Translations under genes and position numbers: made by a program
The notes under the pieces: model-generated
Told to the model about the DNA's origin: nothing
The model's input: the letters and a program-made list of their open reading frames with translations, nothing else
Databases searched by the model: none
Shown: piece after piece, positions 46,785-54,815 of the stretch
How positions within the stretch are numbered: position 1 is the stretch's first letter
How the letters are laid out: each line of letters starts with the position of its first letter
NCBI RefSeq assembly: GCF_014837105.1
Contig: NZ_JACSPO010000001.1
Coordinates: forward strand, 1,183,662 to 1,247,661
From: Oceanitalea stevensii
Lineage (GTDB): Bacteria > Actinomycetota > Actinomycetes > Actinomycetales > Actinomycetaceae
Reading direction: 5' to 3'
Length of the DNA stretch: 64,000 bases

Positions 46785-49700
46785 TCAGGAGGCCGGGGGG
46801 CGACGCACGCCCAGCGTGTCCTTCCCGTCGCCGTTCCAGTCACCGACGTACACCTCGTCGCCGGAGCGGCCGTAGACGATGGCGAAGTCGGCCGGACCGC
46901 CACGCAGGGAGTTCTTCACGTGGAACTCCCGGTCGCGGCGGATCGCGAAGGTGTCCGTGCCGTTGCCGTCCCAGTCACCGGCGAGGGTGACGTCACCGGG
47001 GCGGCCGTAGGTGAGGACGACGTCGGCGTCGCCGCCGGCGATGCGGTTCTTCACGTGGTAGGTCGCACCGCGACGCACCGCGAAGGTGTCCGAGCCGTTG
47101 CCGTCCCAGTCGCCCACCATGACCTCGTCGTTCGCGCGGCCGTAGGTGATGACGTGGTCGGCGTCGCCGCCCCGCAGGGAGTTCTTCACGTGGTACTCCG
47201 CGCCGCGGCGGACCGCCAGCGTGTCGACACCGTCACGGTCCCAGTCACCCACGAGGACGACGTCGTCCGCGCGCCCGTAGGTGAGCACGGTGCTCGCCGG
47301 CCCGCCCTGGGGCGCGTCGTTGACGAAGTACTGCTTCCCGCGGCGCACGGTGATGGTGTCCGTGCCGTTCCCGTCCCAGTCACCGATGAGCACCTCGTCG
47401 GTGCGCCGGCCGTACTGGAACGCGTAGTGCGCGGTCCCCGACCAGTCGTTGGACAGGAAGAAGCCGAACCGCTGGGCCGGGGGCTGCGGCTCGTCCGCAC
47501 CCTCGACGGTCACCGGCACCCGGACGGTGGTGCCGCTGGGGGCGGCCTCCATCTCGAGGGTGTACTCGCCGTCCAGGTCGGCCGGCACGGTGAAGGTGAC
47601 CGTGGCCGCGCCGTCGGTGACGGCGGCGGTGTGCACGGCCTCGCCGCGCTCGCCGTCCTCGCCGACGAGGTAGACGGTCAGCTCGGTGTTGTCCGGGCTG
47701 CCGAGGGAGGTGAGGTCGAGCCTGCTGACCTCGAAGGAGACGTCCTCGCCGGCGACGAGCTCGCTCGGCAGGGGGCTGACGACCGTGGCCCGGCGGGCGA
47801 AGTCGGGCGACAGCGGGGAGCTGGCCTCGATGTACTCGATCCAGGCGTCCCGGTCGACGAGGCCGGTGTCCTGCACGTCGGTGGCCTCACGGAAGACCGT
47901 GAAGTTGTCACCGCCCTGCGCCAGGAAGGAGAAGGTCCCGATCCGGTACTCGGCGGCCGGGTCGATCGGGGCGCCGTCGACCGTCACGGAGGTGATCCGC
48001 TCCCCGCTCTCCGCCTCCGGGTCCAGCGTGTAGGACACGTTGTCCGACAGGCCCAGGTGCAGGAAGGGGTTGGAGGCGGTCGAGGGCTGCCACTGCTGCT
48101 CGAGCATCGTGACGAACTGCTCGCCCGTGAGGGTCACCGTCCACAGGTTGTTGACGAAGGGCAGCACGGCGTTCGCCTCGGCGAAGGTGATCTCACCGTT
48201 CTCGCCCCGCAGCAGCTCGGCGCGCAGCCCGCCGGGGTTGACCACGCCGATCTCCGCGGCGCCCAGACGCTCCTCGCTCAGCTTGTCGCGCAGCACGTTG
48301 GCCACGAGGTTGCCCAGCGTGGACTCCCTCGTGCGGTCGTCGCGCACGAGGTCACCGGCGGCGTTGGTCGTGTGCGCCGTCGTGATGTCGGCGCTCACCT
48401 CGCCGACGACGACGCTGCCGATCTCCCGGGCCTCGGCGAGCGCGGCGTCGAGGATCGTCTTGACCTCGGCGACGCGCGGGTAGGTCTCGACGAGCTCCTC
48501 GAAGGGCGCCGTCGTCATGGGCACGTTCCGCTGCTCGTAGTCCACGACCTCGCTGCTCTCGCGGTCGACGGTGAGGACGACCTGCGAGACGTACGTGCCG
48601 TAGCTCTCGCCCTGGATGACGGGCCGCAGGGCCGCGCCGTCGGTCCCGGGGACCGGGCCGTCCCAGGCGTAGACCTCGTGCGTGTGGCCGTTGAAGATCG
48701 CGTCCACGTCCGCGCTGGTGTCGTTGACGATGCCCGCGAAGACCTCGCTCGTCGCGATCTGCTCCTCGAGCGTCGAGCCGGAGCCGGCCGGCGCCCCCTC
48801 GTGGAAGGACGCGACGATGACGTCGGCCGCGCCGCTCTCGCTCAGCTCGCCGGCGACGCGGTTGACCGCCTCGACCGGGTTCCCGAACGTGAGGCCCTCG
48901 ATACCGCCGGGGGTCACGAGGGTCGGCGTCTCCTGGGTGACGACGCCGATGACCGCCACGGTCACGCCGTCGACCTCGAAGGTGTCGTACTCCGGCAGGG
49001 CCGGCTCACCGTCCGGGCCGTAGACGTTCGCCCCGAGGTGCTCGAAGTCGGCCCAGTCGGTGACCTGGCCGGTGAGGTTGTCGAAGCCGGCGTCGAACTC
49101 GTGGTTGCCGACGTTCGACACCGCGACGTCCAGGGCGTTGAGGACGTCGATGGTGGGCTTGTCCTCCTGCACGGAGGAGGTGAACAGCGAGGCGCCGATG
49201 TTGTCGCCCGAGGACAGGAGGAGGGTGCTGTCCTCCCCGCCCTCGGCGCGCAGCTCCTCGATCGTCCCCGCGAAGGAGAGGGTCGCGTTGGTGACGACGC
49301 CGGTCTGCCGGTTGGTGACGTAGTCGTTGAGCCGGCCGTGGAAGTCGTTGAAGGCCAGCAGGTTGATGTCGACCGTGGGCTCCGGCTCGTCGGCGAGGAG
49401 GTCGAGCCCGACGATGATCGGGTCGTGGTCGCTGGACCGGTACGGCGAGGCGTCGTGGAAGTCGGTGACGTTGTAGTTGTACCGGCTGTACTCGAAGGCG
49501 ATGGACTCGTAGGCGTTGATGTTCCAGATGTCCGCGCCGGTCACCGCTGCGGTGGCCGCCTCGCTCGCGAGGACGTGGTCCAGCGAGCCGACCATCGAGC
49601 CGAAGGAGTAGGTCGACTTCTCGGTGAGCTCGGCGCCGAGGTCCGTGTAGCCGTTCTCGTAGAAGACCTGCATCGGGTCTTCCTGGGTGTAGGAGTTGAA

Positions 49701-51848
49701 GTCACCGGCGAGGAGGACCAGCTCCGTGCCGGCGTCGGCCGCGACCTCGTCGGCGAAGGCGACGAGCGCCTCGGCCTGGCGGACGCGGTCGGGGTTCGAG
49801 GCCCCCTGGCCGTCGCCCTGGTCGGCGTTCTCGCCCGTGCCGGAGCCCTTGGACTTGAAGTGGTTGTTGATGACGACGAAGGAGTCGGCGTCCTCGACGA
49901 CGTCACCGTTCTCGTCGACCGGCGCGAACTCCTGGGCCATCGGCTCGCGGGCGTTGCCGAACGCGGCGCTGTCGAGCAGGATCTCGGTGCCGCCGACCGG
50001 GGCGACGGCGTCGACCTGGTAGATGAAGGCGTTGCGGATGACGTCCTCCGCCGCGGGGAACTGCTCCGCGGACACGACGTACTCCCACCGCTCCTCGCCG
50101 GCGCCGGCGTTGAGGGCGTCGACGAGGTCGGACAGGGCGTGGTCACGGTCGGCAGCGGTGTTGCTGGGCGCGAAGGGCAGCGAGTTCTCGATCTCCTGGA
50201 GGGCGACGACGTCGGCGTCCAGGGCGTTGACGGCGCTGACGATCTTCTCGGTCTGACGGGCGAGGTTCGCCGCGTCGTAGGCCCCGCGGACGTCGCAGCT
50301 GCGGGCCGTCGTCGGGCCACCCAGGCGGTCGCCGAAGAAGCCGCAGCCGGCCTCCTCGTCGCCGAGGCTGGTGAAGTAGTTGAGGACGTTGAAGGTCGCG
50401 ACCCTCACGTCCCCGCCGACCTCCCCCGGAGCCTCCGGCCGGGTGTTCTCCCAGCTGATGGGCTGGACCTCGGCGGTGTTGGCGCCGGTGAGGCGGCTCT
50501 GCGGCTGGAAGTTCCAGGTGGCGTCCTCCCCTGCGATGGTGCGGCGGAAGTCGAGGATGACGGGACCCTCGAACTCGACCGGCGCGCCGACCCGGACCGG
50601 GTTGTCCGGCGTCAGGTAGGCGACCGGGGTCTCGTGGTTGTCGAAGGAGAAGTTGGTCCAGTCGTGGCTGGAGCCGTCGTCCATCCGGATCTCGCGGTCG
50701 GCGTTCGCGGCGACGAGGTCGGTGTACGCCTCGGTGCCGGGGCGCACGACGTCGGTGGGCTGGCGCAGGGGCTCGTCGCCGGCAGCCAGGCCCACCCAGC
50801 CGAAGCGGTTGGTGTGGTAGGTGTCGGTCACCGTGAAGTCGCCCTGCGGGGCGAGCAGCATGCCCTCGAGGGCCTCGCGCTCGTCGACCGCGGGCAGGGG
50901 AACCTGGGCCGGGACGACGGCGGCGGCGGGCTCGTCGAGGACGCTGTGGCTCGCCGCGGCGATCTGGGTGAGGCCGAAGTACTCGCCGGCCGTGCCGGTC
51001 ACCTCGACGTGGTCACCGACCTCGACGTCACTGGCGAGCTGCGTGCCGCCGCCGAAGACGAAGATGCCGTGCGAGGCGTCGTGGCCCTCGAGGTCCGCTC
51101 CCGTGCCGGGCGTCTGGATGAAGGCGCCGTTGAAGCCGCCGTCGGCGTAGACGCCGGTGACGACGCCGCGGGTGGTGACGGTCCGGTCCAGCAGCGGGGT
51201 GGCGTCACCGGTGCCCTGGATCTCGGCGATCGGCGTCACCTCGCCCGGCTCGGGCTCCGGGTCCGGGTCCGGCTCCTCGGCGGCGGTGTTGAGGGCGCCG
51301 AAGGAGCTCGCGGACGGGCCGGTCCACACGCCGTCGATGCGCTGCAGGGACTCCCCGGCCGGGGTGGTGTTCGTCTGCGCGACACCGATGTCGGTGCTCG
51401 CCGTCCCGGCGGCCGGGCCGTCGGCCGCCGTCATGGTCCCCTCGTAGGAGAGGAGCTCGACGACCGTTCCCTCGGGGTCCACCAGCGCCACACCGTCGGG
51501 GCTGCCGTTCTGGATCCCGTCCGTCGGGTACTCCTCCACGACGACGCCGGAGTCGCCGACGACGCCGCTGAGCGTCCGCGGGCCGTACGCCGTGTTGTTG
51601 CTGCCGTTGTAGAGGACGATCTGCCAGCCGCTGAGGTCGGTGCCGACCGGCGCCTGGATCTCGATCGCCTCACCGACGTCGGTGCCGGCGTTGTCGTAGT
51701 GGATCTCGCTGATGAACACGGGTCCCGTGCTCATGAGCGCGGCGGCGGGTGCGACGGCGACGAGCGGGGTGAGGATGAGGGAGGCGACTCCGACCGCGGC
51801 CACACCCCCTCTGCCACGAGTGGTGGACCTACGGGGAACTCGGCTCAC
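46785..51848 (-). CDS. secreted ExeM-like endonuclease / 5'-nucleotidase fusion with C-terminal repeats
   Basis: The 1687-residue protein has a signal peptide (VGVASLILTPLVAVAPAAA), a lamin-tail-like domain (ISEIHYDNAGTDVGEAIEIQAP), an OB-like region, an ExeM-type endonuclease domain (RVATFNVLNYF, VVALQEIENS, LAGDFNSY, SSDHDP), then a metallophosphatase (LLAFNDFHGRL, GNHEFD, FNGHTHE) with 5'-nucleotidase C domain (NPGGLRAEL, AQGGDNFTVF). Four 45-residue YGRxxDxVxVGDWDGNGxDT repeats and one partial copy close it. It should break extracellular nucleic acids to nucleotides and release phosphate. The GTG at 51848 has a GAAGGAG ribosome site. No LPXTG is present; the repeats probably mediate binding. 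Confidence 0.9.
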   Translation of the reverse strand: MSRVPRRSTTRGRGGVAAVGVASLILTPLVAVAPAAALMSTGPVFISEIHYDNAGTDVGEAIEIQAPVGTDLSGWQIVLYNGSNNTAYGPRTLSGVVGDSGVVVEEYPTDGIQNGSPDGVALVDPEGTVVELLSYEGTMTAADGPAAGTASTDIGVAQTNTTPAGESLQRIDGVWTGPSASSFGALNTAAEEPDPDPEPEPGEVTPIAEIQGTGDATPLLDRTVTTRGVVTGVYADGGFNGAFIQTPGTGADLEGHDASHGIFVFGGGTQLASDVEVGDHVEVTGTAGEYFGLTQIAAASHSVLDEPAAAVVPAQVPLPAVDEREALEGMLLAPQGDFTVTDTYHTNRFGWVGLAAGDEPLRQPTDVVRPGTEAYTDLVAANADREIRMDDGSSHDWTNFSFDNHETPVAYLTPDNPVRVGAPVEFEGPVILDFRRTIAGEDATWNFQPQSRLTGANTAEVQPISWENTRPEAPGEVGGDVRVATFNVLNYFTSLGDEEAGCGFFGDRLGGPTTARSCDVRGAYDAANLARQTEKIVSAVNALDADVVALQEIENSLPFAPSNTAADRDHALSDLVDALNAGAGEERWEYVVSAEQFPAAEDVIRNAFIYQVDAVAPVGGTEILLDSAAFGNAREPMAQEFAPVDENGDVVEDADSFVVINNHFKSKGSGTGENADQGDGQGASNPDRVRQAEALVAFADEVAADAGTELVLLAGDFNSYTQEDPMQVFYENGYTDLGAELTEKSTYSFGSMVGSLDHVLASEAATAAVTGADIWNINAYESIAFEYSRYNYNVTDFHDASPYRSSDHDPIIVGLDLLADEPEPTVDINLLAFNDFHGRLNDYVTNRQTGVVTNATLSFAGTIEELRAEGGEDSTLLLSSGDNIGASLFTSSVQEDKPTIDVLNALDVAVSNVGNHEFDAGFDNLTGQVTDWADFEHLGANVYGPDGEPALPEYDTFEVDGVTVAVIGVVTQETPTLVTPGGIEGLTFGNPVEAVNRVAGELSESGAADVIVASFHEGAPAGSGSTLEEQIATSEVFAGIVNDTSADVDAIFNGHTHEVYAWDGPVPGTDGAALRPVIQGESYGTYVSQVVLTVDRESSEVVDYEQRNVPMTTAPFEELVETYPRVAEVKTILDAALAEAREIGSVVVGEVSADITTAHTTNAAGDLVRDDRTRESTLGNLVANVLRDKLSEERLGAAEIGVVNPGGLRAELLRGENGEITFAEANAVLPFVNNLWTVTLTGEQFVTMLEQQWQPSTASNPFLHLGLSDNVSYTLDPEAESGERITSVTVDGAPIDPAAEYRIGTFSFLAQGGDNFTVFREATDVQDTGLVDRDAWIEYIEASSPLSPDFARRATVVSPLPSELVAGEDVSFEVSRLDLTSLGSPDNTELTVYLVGEDGERGEAVHTAAVTDGAATVTFTVPADLDGEYTLEMEAAPSGTTVRVPVTVEGADEPQPPAQRFGFFLSNDWSGTAHYAFQYGRRTDEVLIGDWDGNGTDTITVRRGKQYFVNDAPQGGPASTVLTYGRADDVVLVGDWDRDGVDTLAVRRGAEYHVKNSLRGGDADHVITYGRANDEVMVGDWDGNGSDTFAVRRGATYHVKNRIAGGDADVVLTYGRPGDVTLAGDWDGNGTDTFAIRRDREFHVKNSLRGGPADFAIVYGRSGDEVYVGDWNGDGKDTLGVRRPPAS
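46788..47414 (-). repeat. tandem 135-bp repeats coding the C-terminal YGR-GDWDGNG units
   Basis: Four full and one partial copy of a 45-residue unit lie end to end. Each has DWDGNGxDT, a calcium-loop-like DxDxNGxD arrangement, and most have a VRRGxxYHVKN segment. Copies are diverged at DNA level, so they are an old duplication. Confidence 0.9.
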
Positions 51849-51924
51849 GGGTGCTCCTTCTCCGGCCGCCCGGCCGGTTGTTCGTGCGCGCGACGACGCG
51901 CGCAGTGGAGGGGTAGGCCCGTTC

Positions 51925-51954
51925 ATCATGTGGCACGGGCCACTCTCTCGTCAA
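51925..51954 (-). promoter_or_regulatory. candidate promoter of the secreted nuclease/nucleotidase
   Basis: On the coding strand TTGACG (51949-51954) and CATGAT (51925-51930) are separated by 18 bases, about 80 bp upstream of the GTG start. The PHO-like units begin 15 bp further upstream. Confidence 0.55.
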
Positions 51955-51968
51955 CGTCTCACAGTGCG

Positions 51969-52012
51969 AGACACCGCCCGTTCACCCTCCCGTCACCGCC
52001 GAGTCACCGCCC
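51969..52012 (+). promoter_or_regulatory. four 11-nt PHO-box-like units upstream of the nuclease/nucleotidase
   Basis: Four contiguous units read AGACACCGCCC, GTTCACCCTCC, CGTCACCGCCG and AGTCACCGCCC, all in phase at 11 nt. The second matches the GTTCACC core of the pstS box; the others keep the CACC core. The array is on the plus strand, opposite to the nuclease gene, and just upstream of its -35. Confidence 0.6.
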
Positions 52013-52149
52013 GCGAGGAGCCCGTCCGCACCGGGCCCGCGCGCGGCGCGCGGGGCGAGGACGTGCACGGCGCACCGATCCCCGCGATCATGGGGCAGCA
52101 ACGACGACTGCACGACGACGGCGCTTCGGCGCGGAGAAGAGGGAGACGC

Positions 52150-52581
52150 GTGAGTACTGCCGCACCGCAGCACCTCGGGACCGGCCAGCAGCCGCCCGGA
52201 CGCCCGTCCATCGGCGAGCTGGTGGCGAGGATCTCCGACCAGTTCTCGCGCATCCTGCGCGGCGAGCTGGAGCTCATCCAGGTCAAGGCGGCAGCCAAGG
52301 CGAAGAAGGTGGGCGCGGGCGCCGCGATGTTCGCCGTCGCCGGCCTCCTCGGCTTCTTCGCCCTCGCCCTTCTCATCACCACCGCGGTGCTGGGCCTGGC
52401 CGAGGCGCTCCCGGCGTGGCTGTCCGCCCTCATCGTCGCCGTCGTCCTGCTCGTCATCGCTGGCATCATCGCCCTCGTCGGCAAGAAGATGCTGCAGTCG
52501 GGCGAGGCGCCCTCCGCGGAGGAGACCAAGGCCAACCTCAAGGCCGACCTCGACGCCGTCAAGAAGGGCCTCAACTCATGA
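52150..52581 (+). CDS. phage holin-like (holin-X, PF07332 type) membrane protein
   Basis: The 143-residue protein has an amphipathic N-terminal helix (GELVARISDQFSRILRGELELIQVKAAAKAKK), two membrane segments and a charged C-terminus. This is the actinobacterial Holin-X superfamily, a chromosomal membrane protein and not proof of a prophage. The GTG at 52150 has a GAGGGAGA ribosome site. It overlaps the DUF3618 gene as ATGA. Confidence 0.88.
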   Translation: MSTAAPQHLGTGQQPPGRPSIGELVARISDQFSRILRGELELIQVKAAAKAKKVGAGAAMFAVAGLLGFFALALLITTAVLGLAEALPAWLSALIVAVVLLVIAGIIALVGKKMLQSGEAPSAEETKANLKADLDAVKKGLNS

Positions 52582-52895
52582 GCGACGACAAGCGCACCCC
52601 CGAGCAGATCCAGGCGGACCTCGCCCGCACGCGGCAGGAGCTGGCCGGCTCCGTCGACGAGCTGAGCACCATGCTCGACCCGCGGGAGCAGATCAAGGAG
52701 GCGAGGACGAGCCTCAAGGCCGCCGTCAGCCGCACGGGTGAGTCCGCCCGGCACGCGGCCAAGGGCGCCGAGACCAAGGCCCAGTCCCTGCTGGACGACG
52801 CGAAGGGCGGGGACCCCAAGGCCATCGGCATCGTCGGTGCGGGCGCGGCCGCGCTCGCCCTCGTCATCACGGTCGTGGCACGCCGCTCCCGCTGA
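52578..52895 (+). CDS. DUF3618 family membrane protein
   Basis: The 105-residue protein starts KRTPEQIQADLARTRQELAGSVDEL, the clear DUF3618 signature, continues as a helical segment and ends with one hydrophobic segment and a basic tail. DUF3618 and holin-X genes commonly form a pair in actinobacteria, probably acting at the membrane. It is coupled to the upstream gene and is followed by a strong hairpin. Confidence 0.9.
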   Translation: MSDDKRTPEQIQADLARTRQELAGSVDELSTMLDPREQIKEARTSLKAAVSRTGESARHAAKGAETKAQSLLDDAKGGDPKAIGIVGAGAAALALVITVVARRSR

Positions 52896-52907
52896 GCCAC
52901 GCACACC

Positions 52908-52940
52908 ACGCGCGCAGGGCCCCGGTGGCCCTGCGCGCGT
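52908..52940. terminator. bidirectional terminator between DUF3618 and bldC
   Basis: Perfect 14-nt arms ACGCGCGCAGGGCC and GGCCCTGCGCGCGT flank a five-base loop between convergent genes. Confidence 0.82.
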
Positions 52941-52945
52941 TCTGC

Positions 52946-53155
52946 TCAGCCCGTGGGGCGCTGCGCGCCCATCCCGTTCGCGACGAGCAGCTCGTCGACC
53001 TCGCTGCGGCGGTAGCGGCGGTGCCCGCCGAGGGTGCGGACCGCGGTGAGCTTCCCGGCGTTCGCCCACCGGGTCACCGTCTTGGGGTCGACCCGGAACC
53101 GGGCAGCCACCTCACCGGGGGTCAGCAGTGTCTCCTCGCGATGATTCTCGTCCAT
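52946..53155 (-). CDS. bldC: BldC-like MerR-type DNA-binding protein
   Basis: The 69-residue protein matches BldC across its length: LLTPGEVAARFRVDPKTVTRWANAGKLTAVRTLGGHRRYRRSEV. In Streptomyces BldC is a small developmental regulator binding AT-rich direct repeats. In this non-sporulating-looking gene context its role is open. ATG 53155 gives the usual length. A 17-bp palindrome lies upstream. Confidence 0.93.
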   Translation of the reverse strand: MDENHREETLLTPGEVAARFRVDPKTVTRWANAGKLTAVRTLGGHRRYRRSEVDELLVANGMGAQRPTG

Positions 53156-53215
53156 GGTGCACCTCAGTTCCGTCACGGCCCGGGCCGGCTCACCCGCCAG
53201 ATGACTCACGCTAAC

Positions 53216-53232
53216 TCGCCCGATTCGGGCGA
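53216..53232. promoter_or_regulatory. 17-bp palindrome upstream of bldC
   Basis: TCGCCCGATTCGGGCGA is a perfect 8-1-8 palindrome. It ends two bases before a TAGCGT -10-like element (53208-53213) on the bldC strand, so a bound protein would block the -35 and spacer. Confidence 0.5.
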
Positions 53233-53432
53233 AAAGCGGACGAAGGTCCCGTGTCCCCCACGGCGCTCGGACCCCCGGCCGGGCCGGCGGAGTGAGCGGC
53301 CGCACGTGCGCTGGATGGTCGAACCGCCACTCGACCATGTACCGTGGGGCTCACGAACCATGACCACATAAATGGGGCCGCACTGACACCGTCGGTGCCT
53401 GCCCCTCTTCTACGTTGGAGGGGGTCGACGCC

Positions 53433-53618
53433 ATGGGGCGCGGCCGTCAGAAGGCCAAGCAGACGAAGGTCGCTCGCCGGCTGAAGTACTACAGCCCGGA
53501 GACCGACTACCAGGCTCTCGAGAGAGAGCTGGCGTCTCAGAGCCATGACCGGGACATGCACGACTTCGAGATCCCCTCCGCAGAGGATGACGACGACTGG
53601 CGTCTCCGCTCGGACTAG
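53433..53618 (+). CDS. DUF3073 family protein
   Basis: The 61-residue protein begins MGRGRQKAKQTKVARRLKYYSP, the diagnostic DUF3073 sequence, and ends in an acidic stretch. The function is unknown, but the gene is conserved next to purM in actinobacteria (Rv0810c in M. tuberculosis). A GGAGGGGG ribosome site precedes the ATG. Confidence 0.94.
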   Translation: MGRGRQKAKQTKVARRLKYYSPETDYQALERELASQSHDRDMHDFEIPSAEDDDDWRLRSD

Positions 53619-53657
53619 GTTCACCGTCGCCCACGGCGACGGCGTGACAGCGATCCT

Positions 53658-53693
53658 CAGGTCGCCGCTTCCCCACGGGGACGCGGCGACCTG
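53658..53693. terminator. bidirectional hairpin between DUF3073 and purM
   Basis: Eleven-nt arms CAGGTCGCCGC and GCGGCGACCTG enclose a 14-base interior with its own CCCC/GGGG pairing. The flanking genes converge. Confidence 0.75.
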
Positions 53694-53708
53694 AGCTGGT
53701 CGCTGCTC

Positions 53709-54815
53709 TCAGCTGCGGTACTCGCCGTGCATGCGCACGGCGCCGCCACGCATGCCCTTGGTGCCGGTGACGACGTCACCGTCGCTGACGGCGAGGCGCT
53801 CCACCGTGCCCAGCTGCCAGGCGTCGATGCCGGCTGCGCGGGCCGTCCGGACCGCCTGCTCCGCCGCGGACGGCGCGAGCACGGCCACCATGCCGACGCC
53901 GAGGTTGAGCGTCTGCTCGAGGTCGGCCCACTCGACCGGGCCGAGGCGACGGACGACGTCGAAGACGGCCGGCACCTGCCACGAGCCGCGCTCGACGTGG
54001 CCGACGAGACCGGCGGGCAGCACGCGGGCGAGGTTCGCCGCGAGCCCGCCACCGGTGACGTGCGACAGGGCGTGCAGCCCGTCGTCCTCCGCGAGCTCCA
54101 GGCACAGCCGCGTGTACAGACGGGTGGGCTCGAGGAGCTCCTCCCCGACGGTGCGGCCGAGCTCGGCGACGTCCCGCTCCAGCGACCAGCCGCTCACCTC
54201 GAGGACCCGTCGCACGAGGGAGTAGCCGTTGGCGTGCAGCCCGGAGGAGGCGAGCGCGACGAGGACGTCGCCCTCGGCGACGCGCTCGGGGCCCAGCACG
54301 CGGTCGGCCTCGACGACGCCCGTCGCGGCGCCCGCGACGTCGTACTCGTCGGGGCCGAGGAGGCCGGGGTGCTCGGCCGTCTCCCCGCCCACGAGGGCGG
54401 TGCCGGTGAGGGCGCAGGCCTCGGCGATGCCGCGGACGATGTCGGCGATGCGCTCGGGCACGACCCGCCCGCAGGCGATGTAGTCGGTCATGACGAGCGG
54501 CCGGGCGCCCACGACGACGATGTCGTCGACGACCATGCCGACGAGGTCGTGGCCGATGGTGTCGTGGACGTCCATGGCCTGGGCGATGGCGACCTTGGTG
54601 CCGACGCCGTCGGTCGAGGTGGCGAGGAGCGGACGGCGGTACTCGCGGAGCGCGGAGGCGTCGTACAGGCCCGCGAAGCCGCCGGCGCCGCCGACGACCT
54701 CGGGCCCGTGGGTGGCGCGCAGCGCGCCCTTCATGAGCTCGACGGCGCGGTCACCCGCCTCCGTGTCGACGCCGGCCGCGGCGTAGCTGATGGGGGTGCG
54801 GTTCTCGGTGCTCAC
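53709..54815 (-). CDS. purM: phosphoribosylformylglycinamidine cyclo-ligase
   Basis: The 368-residue AIR synthetase carries out step five of purine biosynthesis. It has SYAAAGVD at the start, STDGVGTKVAIAQAM, and ASSGLHANGYSLVR. The ATG overlaps the purF stop as ATGA, so purF-purM is a coupled operon. Confidence 0.97.
   Translation of the reverse strand: MSTENRTPISYAAAGVDTEAGDRAVELMKGALRATHGPEVVGGAGGFAGLYDASALREYRRPLLATSTDGVGTKVAIAQAMDVHDTIGHDLVGMVVDDIVVVGARPLVMTDYIACGRVVPERIADIVRGIAEACALTGTALVGGETAEHPGLLGPDEYDVAGAATGVVEADRVLGPERVAEGDVLVALASSGLHANGYSLVRRVLEVSGWSLERDVAELGRTVGEELLEPTRLYTRLCLELAEDDGLHALSHVTGGGLAANLARVLPAGLVGHVERGSWQVPAVFDVVRRLGPVEWADLEQTLNLGVGMVAVLAPSAAEQAVRTARAAGIDAWQLGTVERLAVSDGDVVTGTKGMRGGAVRMHGEYRS

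Larger units (their letters stand above)
51849..52149. other. 301-bp divergent intergenic region
   Basis: This is the longest gene-free stretch in the window, between the nuclease/nucleotidase gene and the holin-X gene. It holds the promoter and the PHO-like array listed separately. The 137 bp nearest the holin-X start show no promoter I trust. Confidence 0.6.

Noticed and set aside
52150..52895. Possible prophage because of a holin-like gene
   Set aside because: Holin-X with DUF3618 is a common chromosomal pair in actinobacteria and no other phage gene is nearby.
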